A stretch of DNA of 64,000 nt from Saccharomyces uvarum (taxonomy: Eukaryota; Ascomycota; Saccharomycetes; Saccharomycetales; Saccharomycetaceae). The notes beneath the pieces were generated by a model. That model made no database searches. It worked only from the letters and a program-made list of their open reading frames with translations, and was not told the DNA's origin. The number at the start of each line of letters is the position of its first letter. The stretch's first letter is position 1. A program made the translations under genes and the position numbers. The DNA lies in the NCBI GenBank assembly GCA_947243795.1, contig OX365939.1, forward strand, positions 909,001 to 973,000, written 5' to 3'. This document shows, one piece after another, positions 47,786-58,700 of this stretch.

Positions 47786-49798
47786 ATGGTCGAACTGGAT
47801 ATGCAGAAGAAGGCAGGTGGTGGTAGTGCTAGTTCCGAAATGGACGCTTTAAACCCTACCAATAACAATAATAAACCAGGAGTTCCAAGCACTAAGAGAA
47901 ATGTTGCAAATAGAAGGAAGTCTGGGAACAAGGTCCCCAATGGAAGGGATAACGCACATAATTACCATGGACAAGGTCGTAAGCAGAACAACAAGCAGCA
48001 CAAACTAAAAACGCCTTATAAGGAGACTTCTTTTGATATTAATGATCAAGATATAGATTTGTCTATACAGGAGGAAATTCTTGGTGGTAACTTCAAACTA
48101 AGAGGCAGGAGAACGCAAGTTTCGATTAATCATTTGTTAAATTTCCAACTGCCTGAGGTCGAAAGAGAAAGGAACAGCTCTTCTACTAATAAGAAACCGA
48201 CTAGAAGACGCGAAGAGCACGTGCACCTGCACGGTGACTCGTTTGTTAACGTAAATTACCGTCTTTTAGTAGATGATCGTTTCGACTACCCAGAACAAAG
48301 CAACGATCCCAATATTCCTGTGGATCAAGAAAAAGTTCTCAGAGTTATAGTGCCAAAGGGTCAGAATTGTTCTATTTGCCTTAGCGAAGAACCGGTAGCT
48401 CCAAGGATGGTTACCTGTGGTCACATTTTTTGTCTAAGCTGCCTTTTGAACTTTTTCTCCATTGAAGAAACCATCAAAAATAAAGAAACTGGATATACAA
48501 AGAAAAAGAAATATAAAGAATGCCCTCTTTGCGGAAGTATTATTGGCCCTAAGAGAGTAAAACCTGTTTTGTATGAGGATGAATTTGATGTCGCCAGGCT
48601 GCACAATAGACCAGAGCGCGGTGCCACCGTAAACCTAGAATTGATGTGCAAACCGCACGGTTCGCTATTACCTTTACCAGTGGCACTACACCTGGATCCA
48701 CTAAAATGTGGCGATTTCCCTCCTGCAAGTTTAGGATCGATTAAGCATTATGCGCACATCATGAAATGTGATGTGTCATATTCTTTGGAGCTTTATCAAA
48801 AGGATATTGATGCTATTCAAGAGCAATACGAGATCGACAAAGCCATTTATAATGATAATGGAAAATTCGTTAAGCTGTCTGTTGAAAATATCAATGATCA
48901 GATCTCGACTTTACTAGCAGCAACCACTGAGTTAACCTCAGCTTCTAACGATATTAACGACGGCTTGGCCAATTTACATTTCGATGATGATATTTTGACT
49001 AAATACGATGATACGTCCGCCTATTTCTTTTATCAGACTTTGGTGGCATCATCTACAAAATACTATTTATCTCCACTGGACGTAAAAATTCTGCTAACTA
49101 TTTTTCACCAGTATTCCAAATTCCCAGAAAATATAGAAACAACAATAGAAAACATACATTACGACACGGTGGTGACAGAACAGTTGATCCGCCGCTATAA
49201 GTACATTGGCCATCTTCCAATAGGTACTGAGATTGCTCTTATAGATTTGGACTGGCGTAAAATACAGTTTCTCCCTAAAGAAATTTATGAACAGTTTGCT
49301 CATGAATTAAAACAGCGTCGAAGAAAGTTTACGATGAAAAAGCAAAAAGAAGACAAGGAAAAGAAACTGTATGAAAAAAAGCTGGAGCAAGAACATGCTG
49401 AGTTTTACCGAAAGGAAAATGGCAACCCGCTTAAGTTTGAAGATTCTGTACAGATGGCTACCAATTACGATTCTATTATGAGTTCACCTGTTCCCTTAAA
49501 TTCGTTGGGATATTCCATTCTGGGGTCACAGGAAAAAATTTCTTCTGTCCCTTCAAAGAAAAAGTCTTCCCATACAGAAAGAACAATCTGGGGGACGTCG
49601 ATTGCAGTGACAGAAGATGAAAGGGCATCAAAGGAAAACAAGGAATTTCAAGACATGTTACTGCAGCGGATGAGGCAAGAAGACGTTTCGGATGCCACGG
49701 ATTCAACCGACTCTCCTCCCATTAGTAGTGGCAGAAAGGCCAAGAAGAAAAAGGGGAAGGTCATGCTATTCAGCAGTAACCATCAAGCGCTCGGTTAG
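47786..49798 (+). CDS. MAG2: RING-type ubiquitin ligase Mag2 (RNF10-like)
   Basis: This 670-residue protein has the S. cerevisiae length. The first 130 residues are Asn/Lys-rich. The RING finger covers about 195-248: CSICLSEEPVAPRMVTCGHIFC, then LSCL and, after a lysine-rich insertion, CPLCGS. The C-terminal half is helical, with a charged stretch KQRRRKFTMKKQKEDKEKK near 510-530 and a Ser-rich tail ending with a basic KAKKKKGK patch. Despite its name (3-methyladenine glycosylase-like screen), S. cerevisiae Mag2 acts like mammalian RNF10, ubiquitinating uS3 (Rps3) on stalled or non-functional 40S subunits. The start ATG 47786 (MVELDMQKK) matches the S. cerevisiae N-terminus. Confidence 0.96.
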   Translation: MVELDMQKKAGGGSASSEMDALNPTNNNNKPGVPSTKRNVANRRKSGNKVPNGRDNAHNYHGQGRKQNNKQHKLKTPYKETSFDINDQDIDLSIQEEILGGNFKLRGRRTQVSINHLLNFQLPEVERERNSSSTNKKPTRRREEHVHLHGDSFVNVNYRLLVDDRFDYPEQSNDPNIPVDQEKVLRVIVPKGQNCSICLSEEPVAPRMVTCGHIFCLSCLLNFFSIEETIKNKETGYTKKKKYKECPLCGSIIGPKRVKPVLYEDEFDVARLHNRPERGATVNLELMCKPHGSLLPLPVALHLDPLKCGDFPPASLGSIKHYAHIMKCDVSYSLELYQKDIDAIQEQYEIDKAIYNDNGKFVKLSVENINDQISTLLAATTELTSASNDINDGLANLHFDDDILTKYDDTSAYFFYQTLVASSTKYYLSPLDVKILLTIFHQYSKFPENIETTIENIHYDTVVTEQLIRRYKYIGHLPIGTEIALIDLDWRKIQFLPKEIYEQFAHELKQRRRKFTMKKQKEDKEKKLYEKKLEQEHAEFYRKENGNPLKFEDSVQMATNYDSIMSSPVPLNSLGYSILGSQEKISSVPSKKKSSHTERTIWGTSIAVTEDERASKENKEFQDMLLQRMRQEDVSDATDSTDSPPISSGRKAKKKKGKVMLFSSNHQALG

Positions 49799-50131
49799 AA
49801 TGCCTTTGTATGATATACCTTGAGTTTTTTTTCCCAATGCAAATATCTTAAAGGCCACTCCTTGCCGTTCCAAAACAGAACGTTATATTTTTACATATAA
49901 TTACAAGCGTTAGTGCAAGTAAATAATACCTCATATATCTTTTGAATGCATTTATACCATTTTGTCATACTATTCATGATGCCGTTACGCGTGATATTTC
50001 ACTTTTGGCCAGAAGCTGAAACAGGTTAAGCTATTTTCAACTTGGTAAATCTCGAAGAAACTAGGTATGTACACTTTTATATTGAAAGAATGAAAAACAA
50101 ACAAAGGATATACCTCAAAGAAAGACACGAG
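49799..50131. other. Intergenic MAG2-CRN1
   Basis: 333 bp between tandem genes. It is AT-rich with TATATTTTTACATATAATTAC near 49882-49902, a likely 3' processing element of MAG2. The frame upstream of CRN1 is open for 30 codons before its ATG but only from a GTG, so I regard it as leader. Confidence 0.5.
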
Positions 50132-52054
50132 ATGAGTGGTAAATTTGTACGTGCATCTAAGTATAGACACGTCTTTGGCCAGGCTGTCAAAAAAGAACTG
50201 CAATACGAAAAACTCAAGGTTACGAATAATGCATGGGACTCAAACTTGCTGAAAACTAATGGTAAATTTATTGCTGTGAACTGGAACGCTTCCGGAGGCG
50301 GTGCATTTGCTGTCATTCCGATTGGGGAAGTGGGCAAGGCCCCAGATCAAGTGCCTTTGTTTAGGGGCCACACTGCGCAGGTCCTGGATACAGATTTTGA
50401 TCCATTTAATGATCGTAGAATTGCTTCCAGTTCTGATGATTCCAAGATTGGTATCTGGGAAGTTCCAGAAAACTACAAGTTCCATGACCATGTAGACGAA
50501 AATGGGGATCCAATTGATATTAAGCCCGTGAATTTTTTAACTGGCCATGCAAGAAAAGTTGGACATGTTCTTTACCATCCTGTCGCCAAGAACGTATTGG
50601 CATCTTCTTCAGGTGACTACACTGTCAAGCTATGGGATGTGGAAACCGGGAAGGACTTGATCACTTTGAAACACCCTGATATGGTCACATCCATGTCATT
50701 TTCGTACGATGGTAATCACCTAGCCACAGTGGCCCGAGATAAGAAATTGAGAGTCTGGAATATCAGGGATAAAAAAATTGTCAGTGAAGGGCCTGCACAT
50801 ACCGGTGCAAAAAATCAAAGAGTCGTCTGGTTAGGAAACTCTGACAGACTGGCTACCACTGGTTTTTCTAAACTGAGTGATCGTCAAATAGGTATCTGGG
50901 ATGCCTTCAATCTCGAAAAGGGAGATCTGGGCGGTTTCTATACCGTTGACCAATCATCAGGTATCTTAATGCCCTTTTATGACGATGGTAATAAGATACT
51001 TTACTTGGTAGGTAAAGGTGATGGTAATATTCGATATTTCGAATTCCAAAACGATGAATTGTTTGAATTGTCTGAATTCCAGTCCACAGAAGCACAGAGA
51101 GGGTTTGCTGTAGCTCCTAAGAGAATGGTAAATGTCAAAGAAAACGAAGTGTTGAAGGGTTTTAAAACGGTCGTCGATCAGCGTATCGAACCAGTTTCAT
51201 TCTTCGTTCCAAGAAGAGCAGAAGAGTTCCAAGAGGATATCTATCCAGATGCACCATCTGATAAGCCAGCTTTAACTGCCGATGAGTGGTTTTCCGGTAA
51301 ATCCGTCGAGGGTCCAATACTTGTCAGCATGAGATCCATCTATGAAGGTTCTGCTCCAAGTTTCCACGAAGCTAAAAAGCCTGAAGAGGCCTCTACCCAA
51401 GCAGAAGTTCCCAAAGATAACGAAGAAAAGTCCGTTAAGAAAGAGGAGAAGCCAGTTGAGGAAATCAAAAAAGAAGAGGAACAAGAAGCTTCAAAATCTC
51501 CACCAAGTTCTACCTCCTCAACTTCTTCTACGATCAACCATGTGTTGAAAGAGGATGTGTCGATTAACAAGCTGCTAAAAAAGTCCTCGGATATTGATGA
51601 AGTCAATCGCGCAGAAGATCCATCCAGAGATACTTCTGGGTGGGAAGAAGCTGATGATGAGCCAGCTCCTGTTAAGAGCGAAACTGTTATTACCCCAACT
51701 GAAACCAAGAAGGAGAAGCCAGTTAAGGCAGAATCTCCAAAGGTCGCAGAACCAGCGCCAGTATCTATTGCCACAGATAGAAAGCAAGAAGAAAAGACCG
51801 CAGAGAAAGAAAAGTCACCAGCTCCTTCATCTTCGACTACCGCGACTGTTGCTACTACCACGACCAGTACCAAGGAAGCATCCTCAGCAGCTAAGGCTTC
51901 TACCAAGTCGCTGGGTTTAAAGCAATCTGTTGAAAAGTTGTCCACATTGGTTCTGCAATTGGAAGATGTAATTGATAAACTAATGAAAGCCAATCTTGAC
52001 AAGGATGAACGTTTGTCAAAATTGGAACAAAGGATTAGCGAATTGTCGAAATGA
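50132..52054 (+). CDS. CRN1: Coronin Crn1
   Basis: This 640-residue protein (S. cerevisiae 651) is the cortical actin-patch coronin, which bundles actin and regulates Arp2/3. The N-terminus MSGKFVRASKYRHVFGQ is the coronin signature, followed by a seven-bladed WD40 propeller to about residue 390; clear repeats include GHTAQVLDTDFDPFNDRRIASSSDD and VLASSSGDYTVKLWDVETG. The unique region (about 400-590) is Lys/Glu/Ser/Pro-rich, contains the CA-like Arp2/3-interaction and microtubule-binding segments in S. cerevisiae, and is the variable part. A C-terminal coiled coil (about 598-640, LSTLVLQLEDVIDKLMKANLD) trimerises. The start is ATG 50132, chosen because coronins begin at this motif. Confidence 0.96.
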   Translation: MSGKFVRASKYRHVFGQAVKKELQYEKLKVTNNAWDSNLLKTNGKFIAVNWNASGGGAFAVIPIGEVGKAPDQVPLFRGHTAQVLDTDFDPFNDRRIASSSDDSKIGIWEVPENYKFHDHVDENGDPIDIKPVNFLTGHARKVGHVLYHPVAKNVLASSSGDYTVKLWDVETGKDLITLKHPDMVTSMSFSYDGNHLATVARDKKLRVWNIRDKKIVSEGPAHTGAKNQRVVWLGNSDRLATTGFSKLSDRQIGIWDAFNLEKGDLGGFYTVDQSSGILMPFYDDGNKILYLVGKGDGNIRYFEFQNDELFELSEFQSTEAQRGFAVAPKRMVNVKENEVLKGFKTVVDQRIEPVSFFVPRRAEEFQEDIYPDAPSDKPALTADEWFSGKSVEGPILVSMRSIYEGSAPSFHEAKKPEEASTQAEVPKDNEEKSVKKEEKPVEEIKKEEEQEASKSPPSSTSSTSSTINHVLKEDVSINKLLKKSSDIDEVNRAEDPSRDTSGWEEADDEPAPVKSETVITPTETKKEKPVKAESPKVAEPAPVSIATDRKQEEKTAEKEKSPAPSSSTTATVATTTTSTKEASSAAKASTKSLGLKQSVEKLSTLVLQLEDVIDKLMKANLDKDERLSKLEQRISELSK

Positions 52055-52760
52055 AAGCAATCGGATGTCTTTTTAATGATAAAGCAAAGTTAAACTGTTT
52101 TTGTGTATGTTGATTAATTGTAGTTTTGTTTATAAAATATACATAAGATGATGATGTTGACAAACTATCAAGGCAAGTTGACCTGGTCAACAACAAAATA
52201 AATAAACAAAATAAAGTGTATCTGTGGGCGACTTAATGCTGTAGATACATTGAGGATGTGCCGTTGTCTAGTGCATATTATGTTCTTGCAATATAAAGCG
52301 ACAAGCCATAGCCTTTATAAGACGCGTTAATCATAATAGGTAACCCTGAATCAAAATTTTTTATTTATATTTTTTTTTTGCCTCGCATATTTAGTATCTT
52401 GGAAAATAACTAGAAGTTTGAGGTTGATGAGATCAGAAATTTCAGCGAAAGGACGTTGATTGAGTCGTTGTTTGAAAAGTTACACTTTTATAACTGCATT
52501 TACATTATTATTAAGTTTCCAATATTGCTTTCTTCTGAAGCGTAGGTCATCTTTCCCGCATATCAAGTTACTGGAAAGATTTAGACGAAGCTCTATCGAA
52601 ACGAATAACCAATCATTAATTTTTGATAGGAAAGAAGCTTTACGCCGTTTTATCTTATTTTTTCATCCCTACTAAATTTTTACTTTGTCACTATTTTTCT
52701 CTTTCATCTCTGTATGTCATCTATCTCTATATATATAAAAAGCGCATCTGTTAATTTTAA
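52055..52760. other. Intergenic CRN1-SEN1
   Basis: 706 bp. A poly-T tract with an ARS-consensus-like ATTTATATTTT occurs at 52363-52373. TATATATATAAAA at 52728-52740 lies only about 20 bp before the SEN1 ATG, too close to act as a normal TATA box. No credible gene. Confidence 0.5.
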
Positions 52761-55700
52761 ATGAGTTCCATAAATCCTGATAATGATAACAAGGAGGTTG
52801 CGTCTAACACCAATACACAGCTAGCTAGTGTCTATACTAAGGCACAGTCTTATATTCCTCAGATTGAGCAGGTTTACCAAGGTACAAATCCAAATATTCA
52901 AGAGGCAAAATTATTAGGGGAACTGTTACAAGTTTTAGCAGAAGTTCCCAAAGGTACCCATTTATTTTGTGATCCCGTTCTTGAACCAATATCCATTTTC
53001 TCCTTAACTATTTTCTCATTTAATGAAGAAGCTACCGCCACATGGCTGAAAAATCATTTCGATCCAATTCTCTCCGTCTGTGATAAATGTATATTGAATT
53101 TTGCAAGAGGTAAGTGTAAAATGCTTCAACATTTTGCCATTCAAAGACATGTTCCACATGAGCACGTTGCTAAATTTAATGATATAGTTTGTCAATGGAG
53201 AGTAGAGGCAGTGTTTCCTATTCTAAGAAATATTTCGGTCAACGATAATACAGGTATCAATATTACCAAGGAAATCGAAATTGCAATGTATGAATGTCTT
53301 TGCAACCCACATATGTTGAGGCTTAATAAGGACCTTAAAGCCACGTTTGAGGCAATTTTTAAATTTTTCTACAATACAAAGCATCGTTTGCTGGACGTTA
53401 CAAACCCTTCAAGTATAAAAACATTTATATCAGGTGTTATATTTTGTTGGTGTGAAGGCTCAAAAGAGGAAAACGACTGGTCACAAGCTTTTCTAATGGA
53501 TTTGTACTCAAGAAAATTCCATATAAACGTGTCTAGTTTGACGCCGGACATTATTGAGGAAGTTTATATTCATATCTTATTCTTACAAAACCCAGCAAAC
53601 TGGACAGAGGTCGTTGTTTCCCAATTTTGGTCAAGACTATTACCAGTCTTTAATTTGTTTGACAAAGACGTCTTTGTAGAGTATTTCCAAGTCCCAAAGA
53701 ATGCGGAATCGTTGAAAAAATCATTCAAGTTCCCATTAGAGCCAATTTATAAGATGTGGTACAATCATTTGAGCAAATCTTATCACGACAAGCCTTTGGA
53801 CTTTCTATTGAGAGCGCTGACAATGTTCTTGAATAAATTTGGGTCCGAATTTTGGTCCAAAATTGAGCCTTTCACTTTCCACAACATTTTGGATATAATT
53901 TTTAACAGAGATTCATTCCCAGTCAAATTAATCAGGATTCAAGATAATCCAATAGTCGAACACCAAACAGAAATTTACTACCAACTTACCGGCTCAGTGA
54001 CTGATTTGCTTTCTTGGACCCTGCCATTTTATCATGCATTAACTCCATCCAAAAGGATCCAAATGGTTAGAAAAGTCTCAATGGCATTTTTACGAGTAAT
54101 AGCAAATTATCCGTCGTTAAAGTCCATTCCCAAGGCATGTTTAATGAATTCATCGACTGCCTTGCTGAGAGCGGTACTCACTATTAAACAGAATGAAAGA
54201 GCAATGCTTTATAAAAACGATGAATTTGAGACAGTGCTATTGACTAAAACAGATTCCAGAGCTTTGCTTAACAATCCTTTGATCCAAGATATAATAATCA
54301 GATCTGCTTCAAATCCTAATGAGTTTTATCCTGGGTTGGGGCCCGCATCTGTATCAGTGGCCACCTCCACAATGATGGTGTTGGCTGAATGTATTGATTT
54401 TGATATACTGTTATTATGCCATCGAACGTTTAAGCTTTATTCAGGAAAACCGATTAGTGAAATTCCAATTTCCACTAACGTTTTAGAAAACGTTACGAAT
54501 AAAATCGACCTTAGATCCTTTCATGACGGTCCATTATTGGCAAAACAATTGTTAATATCTTTGAAGAATATCAACGGTCTTCTGATAGTACCAACGAATA
54601 CCCCAGTAGCGAAAGCACACAACGCGTTGAATCAAAAGTTTCTCCTTTTATCAACAAGATTAATGGAAAAATTCGCAGATATTTTGCCTGATCAATTGTC
54701 GAAGATCCTTTCAAATAAAGATGCTTCACAGGGGTTCTGGTCCTGTATATTCTCCTCTGATAGACACCTGTACCAAGCGGCTACAAATATATTATACAAT
54801 ACTTTTGATGTTGAAGGTAGATTGGAAGGGATTCTAGCAATTCTGAATAATAATTTAACTGTTAATTTGGGGAATATAAACGTAATGTTACAAAGGTTAA
54901 TCAATTGTGAATTTTATGAGCCTTGTCCACGTGCTGTTCTTGTCCTGATGGACGTGGTGAGTGCTTTCGTTGACCCAGTTTCTGGTGTATTTGCTAATTA
55001 TCAAACATTGAAAAATGAAAACACTGAAGAAGAATTTTTGAGGTTTTGGGAACTATGCTGGTTATTTTTGGATACAATTTATAAGTTCACTCTAAAATGG
55101 GCTTCTAAATATGACTATTCTGAACTGGAAAATTTTACAAAGGATACATTAGACTTAAGTCGCTCTTTAGTGGACTCTTTTAGAGAATTTTCAGATATTC
55201 TGCAGGGCCAGGACAAAAACTTATTACTCAACGTCCTGGAAACCTTTAAAAATATGTTATACTGGCTAAGGCTAAGTGACGAAGTACTTTTGGAATCTTG
55301 TGTCAGGTTAATTATAAGCACATCGGATTTAGCTCGTGAAAAACATGTAAAGGTTGAGGATTCATTAGTAGAGATGATGGCTAAATATGCCTCAAAAGCA
55401 AGGAAATTCTCGAATAAATTGACGGAACAACAAGCAAGTGAAATTCTGCAAAAAGCGAAAATATTCAATAAAGCGCTTACAGAACAGGTTGCTACAGATG
55501 CTGAAAGCTATAGAAAGGAAAAGGAGCTGTCGAAGCTGGGGAAAGTCATAGACCTCACGGATTCGGTATCAGCATCTCCATCCTTATCACCTTCTTTGCC
55601 TTCAGTTGTCTCTGGCTCTTCTGCAGAGTCAAGAGCAGACTATTTGCAAAGAAAGGCTCTATCTTCTTCAATCACTGGGAGACCTAGAGTAGCTCAACCC

Positions 55701-58700
55701 AAGATAACATCTTTTGGCACGTTTCAACCATCGACTAATGTCAATTTGCAGCGTACGAAACCTGTCAAGCCTTTATCAAAAATGGAACTGGCAAGAATGC
55801 AATTATTAAATAACAGGGTTATTCATCCGCCTAGTGCACCAGCTTTCCATACTAAGGGTAGAGGTTTGAGTAGTAAGAATGACAGTAGTAGTGAGGAAAG
55901 TGATAACGATATAGAAAGTGCTCGAGAGCTTTTTGCAGTTGCCAAGGCAAGGGGTAAGGGAATACAAACTGTTGATATAAATGGAAAAGTGGTGAAGAAG
56001 CAAAGTGCGGCAGAATTGGCCAAACAAGAACTTGAGTATATGAGAAAGAGATTAAATGTTGACATGAATCCTTTGTATGAGACTATATTACAGTGGGATT
56101 ATACTAGAAATAGTGAATACCCAGATGATGAGCCTATAGAAAATTATTTTGACGTGAAGGATTCCTTTAATTCTCCAGTGGATTACCAAAAGACTATGAG
56201 GCCTTTATTGCTTTTAGAATCTTGGCAAGGTCTATGTTCTTCACGTGATAGAGAGGACTATAAACCTTTCAGTATTATCGTAGGAAATCGGACAGCCGTG
56301 TCTGATTTCTATGATGTCTATGCCTCTGTAACCAAACAAGTTTTGCAAGATTGTGGTATATCTGAGTCCGATTTAATTGTAATGGCTTTCTTGACCGATT
56401 TTAGACAAGGAAAAAGGCTTTCTAGTGATGATTTTAAAAGAGCGCAACATACATGCTTAGCAAAGGTGAGAACATTGAAGAACACCAAAGGTGGAAACGT
56501 TGATGTCACATTGAGAATTCATAGAAATCATTCTTTCAGTAAATTTCTAACACTAAGGTCTGAGATACATTGTGTCAAGGTTATGCAAATGACAACTGTT
56601 GAAAGAGAGTATTCGACACTAGAGGGTCTGGAATATTACAACTTGGTTGGCCAAATTTTACATGCTAAACCATCGCCTCCTGTAAACGTTGGTACGGACG
56701 AAATTGAAATGGTCAAGAAAAGCTATAAGCTTAATACATCACAAGCCGGCGCTATTGTTAACTCAGTATCTAAGGAAGGTTTCTCTTTAATTCAAGGTCC
56801 GCCAGGTACTGGTAAAACAAAGACTATATTGGGCATCATTGGCTATTTCCTATCTACAAAGAATGCACCACCTTCAAATGTTATCAAGGCACCAATAGAA
56901 AGCCACTCATCAAGCACTGAACAACTGCTTAAAAAGCAGAAAATTTTAATTTGTGCACCTAGTAATGCAGCTGTAGATGAAATCTGCCTTAGATTGAAAG
57001 GTGGTGTATATGATAAGCAGGGTCATCAATTTAAACCTCAATTGGTGCGTGTAGGGAGGTCTGATGTTGTGAACGTTGCAATCAAGGATTTAACTTTAGA
57101 AGAACTTGTAGATAAAAGGATAGGTGAAAGGAACTATGAGATCAGAAATGATCCGGAATTAGAACGCAAATTCAATAACGCAGTCACGAAAAGAAGGGAA
57201 TTGAGAGATAAATTAAACTCTGAAAGTGGTAATCCAGAAAGTCCAATGTCCACTGAGGACATCAGCAAATTGCAACTTAAGATTAGAGAACTGAGTAAGA
57301 TTATTAATGAACTTGGTCGTGACAGAGACGAAATGCGGGAAAAGAATTCTGTCAATTATAGGAATAGAGGACTAGATAGAAGAAATGCACAAGCCCATAT
57401 TTTGGCTGTTAGTGACATCATATGTTCTACATTATCTGGTTCGGCCCACGACGTACTTGCCACCTTGGGCATTACCTTTGACACAGTCATTATAGATGAA
57501 GCGTGTCAATGTACTGAGCTTTCTGCTATCATCCCCCTAAGATATGGAGGGAAGCGTTGTATTATGGTTGGTGATCCAAACCAACTACCACCAACTGTTC
57601 TTTCAGGTGCTGCAAGTAACCTCAAATATAATCAATCCCTATTTGTTAGAATGGAGAAAAATAGCTCTCCATACCTGTTGGATGTTCAATATCGTATGCA
57701 TCCTTCCATTAGTAAGTTCCCCTCATTAGAGTTCTACCAGGGACGGTTAAAAGACGGCCCCGGTATGGATATTTTAAACAAGAGGCCTTGGCATGAGTGC
57801 AAGCCGTTAGCTCCATACAAATTTTTTGATATAATTAGCGGGAGACAGGAGCAAAATACTAAGACTATGTCCTATACTAATATGGAGGAGGTACGTGTTG
57901 CTATTGAGTTAATTGATTTCCTTTTCAGGAATTTTGATAATAAAATTGATTTTACGGGGAAAATTGGTATAATTTCACCTTATAGAGAACAGATGCAAAG
58001 AATGCGAAGAGAATTTGCACGTTATTTTGGTGGTATGATCAACAAATCAATTGATTTCAATACCATTGACGGTTTTCAAGGTCAAGAAAAAGAAATCATT
58101 TTAATATCGTGTGTTCGTGCCGATGACACCAAATCTAGTGTTGGTTTTCTAAAGGATTTTCGTCGTATGAATGTCGCCTTAACCAGAGCTAAGACAAGTA
58201 TTTGGGTTTTAGGACATCAAAAGTCTTTAACAAAAAGTAAGTTATGGAAGCATTTAATTGAAGACGCAAAAGGTAGAAACTGTCTTGAGTATGCTTGCTC
58301 CGGCTTTCTAGATCCTAGAAATATTAGAGCCCAAAGTCTTTTAAAGAAATATAGTGTTCCTGTACTATCGGAGCAAGAAGATGATTACAAATTACCTATG
58401 GAATATATAACCAAAAGTCCTGCCGATGCAGAATCTAATAAAGAAGCAAAGAAGAGAAAGATTGTTGATGAAGGTGATGAAACAAAGAAAATTTCAAAGA
58501 AAAAAAAGAAGGACAAGGAGAAGAAGAAAGAAAAGAGTAAAGATAAGAAAAAGCTGAAGACTGATGAGAAAAAGAAAAAAGAAAAGGAGGGAGAATTATC
58601 CAGTACATCATCAGGTACCAAGAAGAAATCTTCTATTTTTGGTGGAGCAAGTGTAGCCAATATTGTAGTTTCTAAAAGTTCTCTTGATGTAAGTGACAGT

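Noticed and set aside
51340-52002. A 220-codon minus-strand frame inside CRN1
   Set aside because: It is antisense to the Lys/Glu/Ser-rich CRN1 linker, equivalent to the dubious ORF YLR428C of S. cerevisiae. Its composition mirrors the sense strand.
52363-52373. ATTTATATTTT, an 11 of 11 match to the ARS consensus (another at 41590-41600, minus strand)
   Set aside because: Such matches are expected several times by chance in 64 kb of AT-rich yeast DNA, and without B elements or origin data they do not support an origin call.
52728-52740. TATATATATAAAA just before SEN1
   Set aside because: It ends about 20 bp before the ATG, leaving no room for a transcription start and leader.
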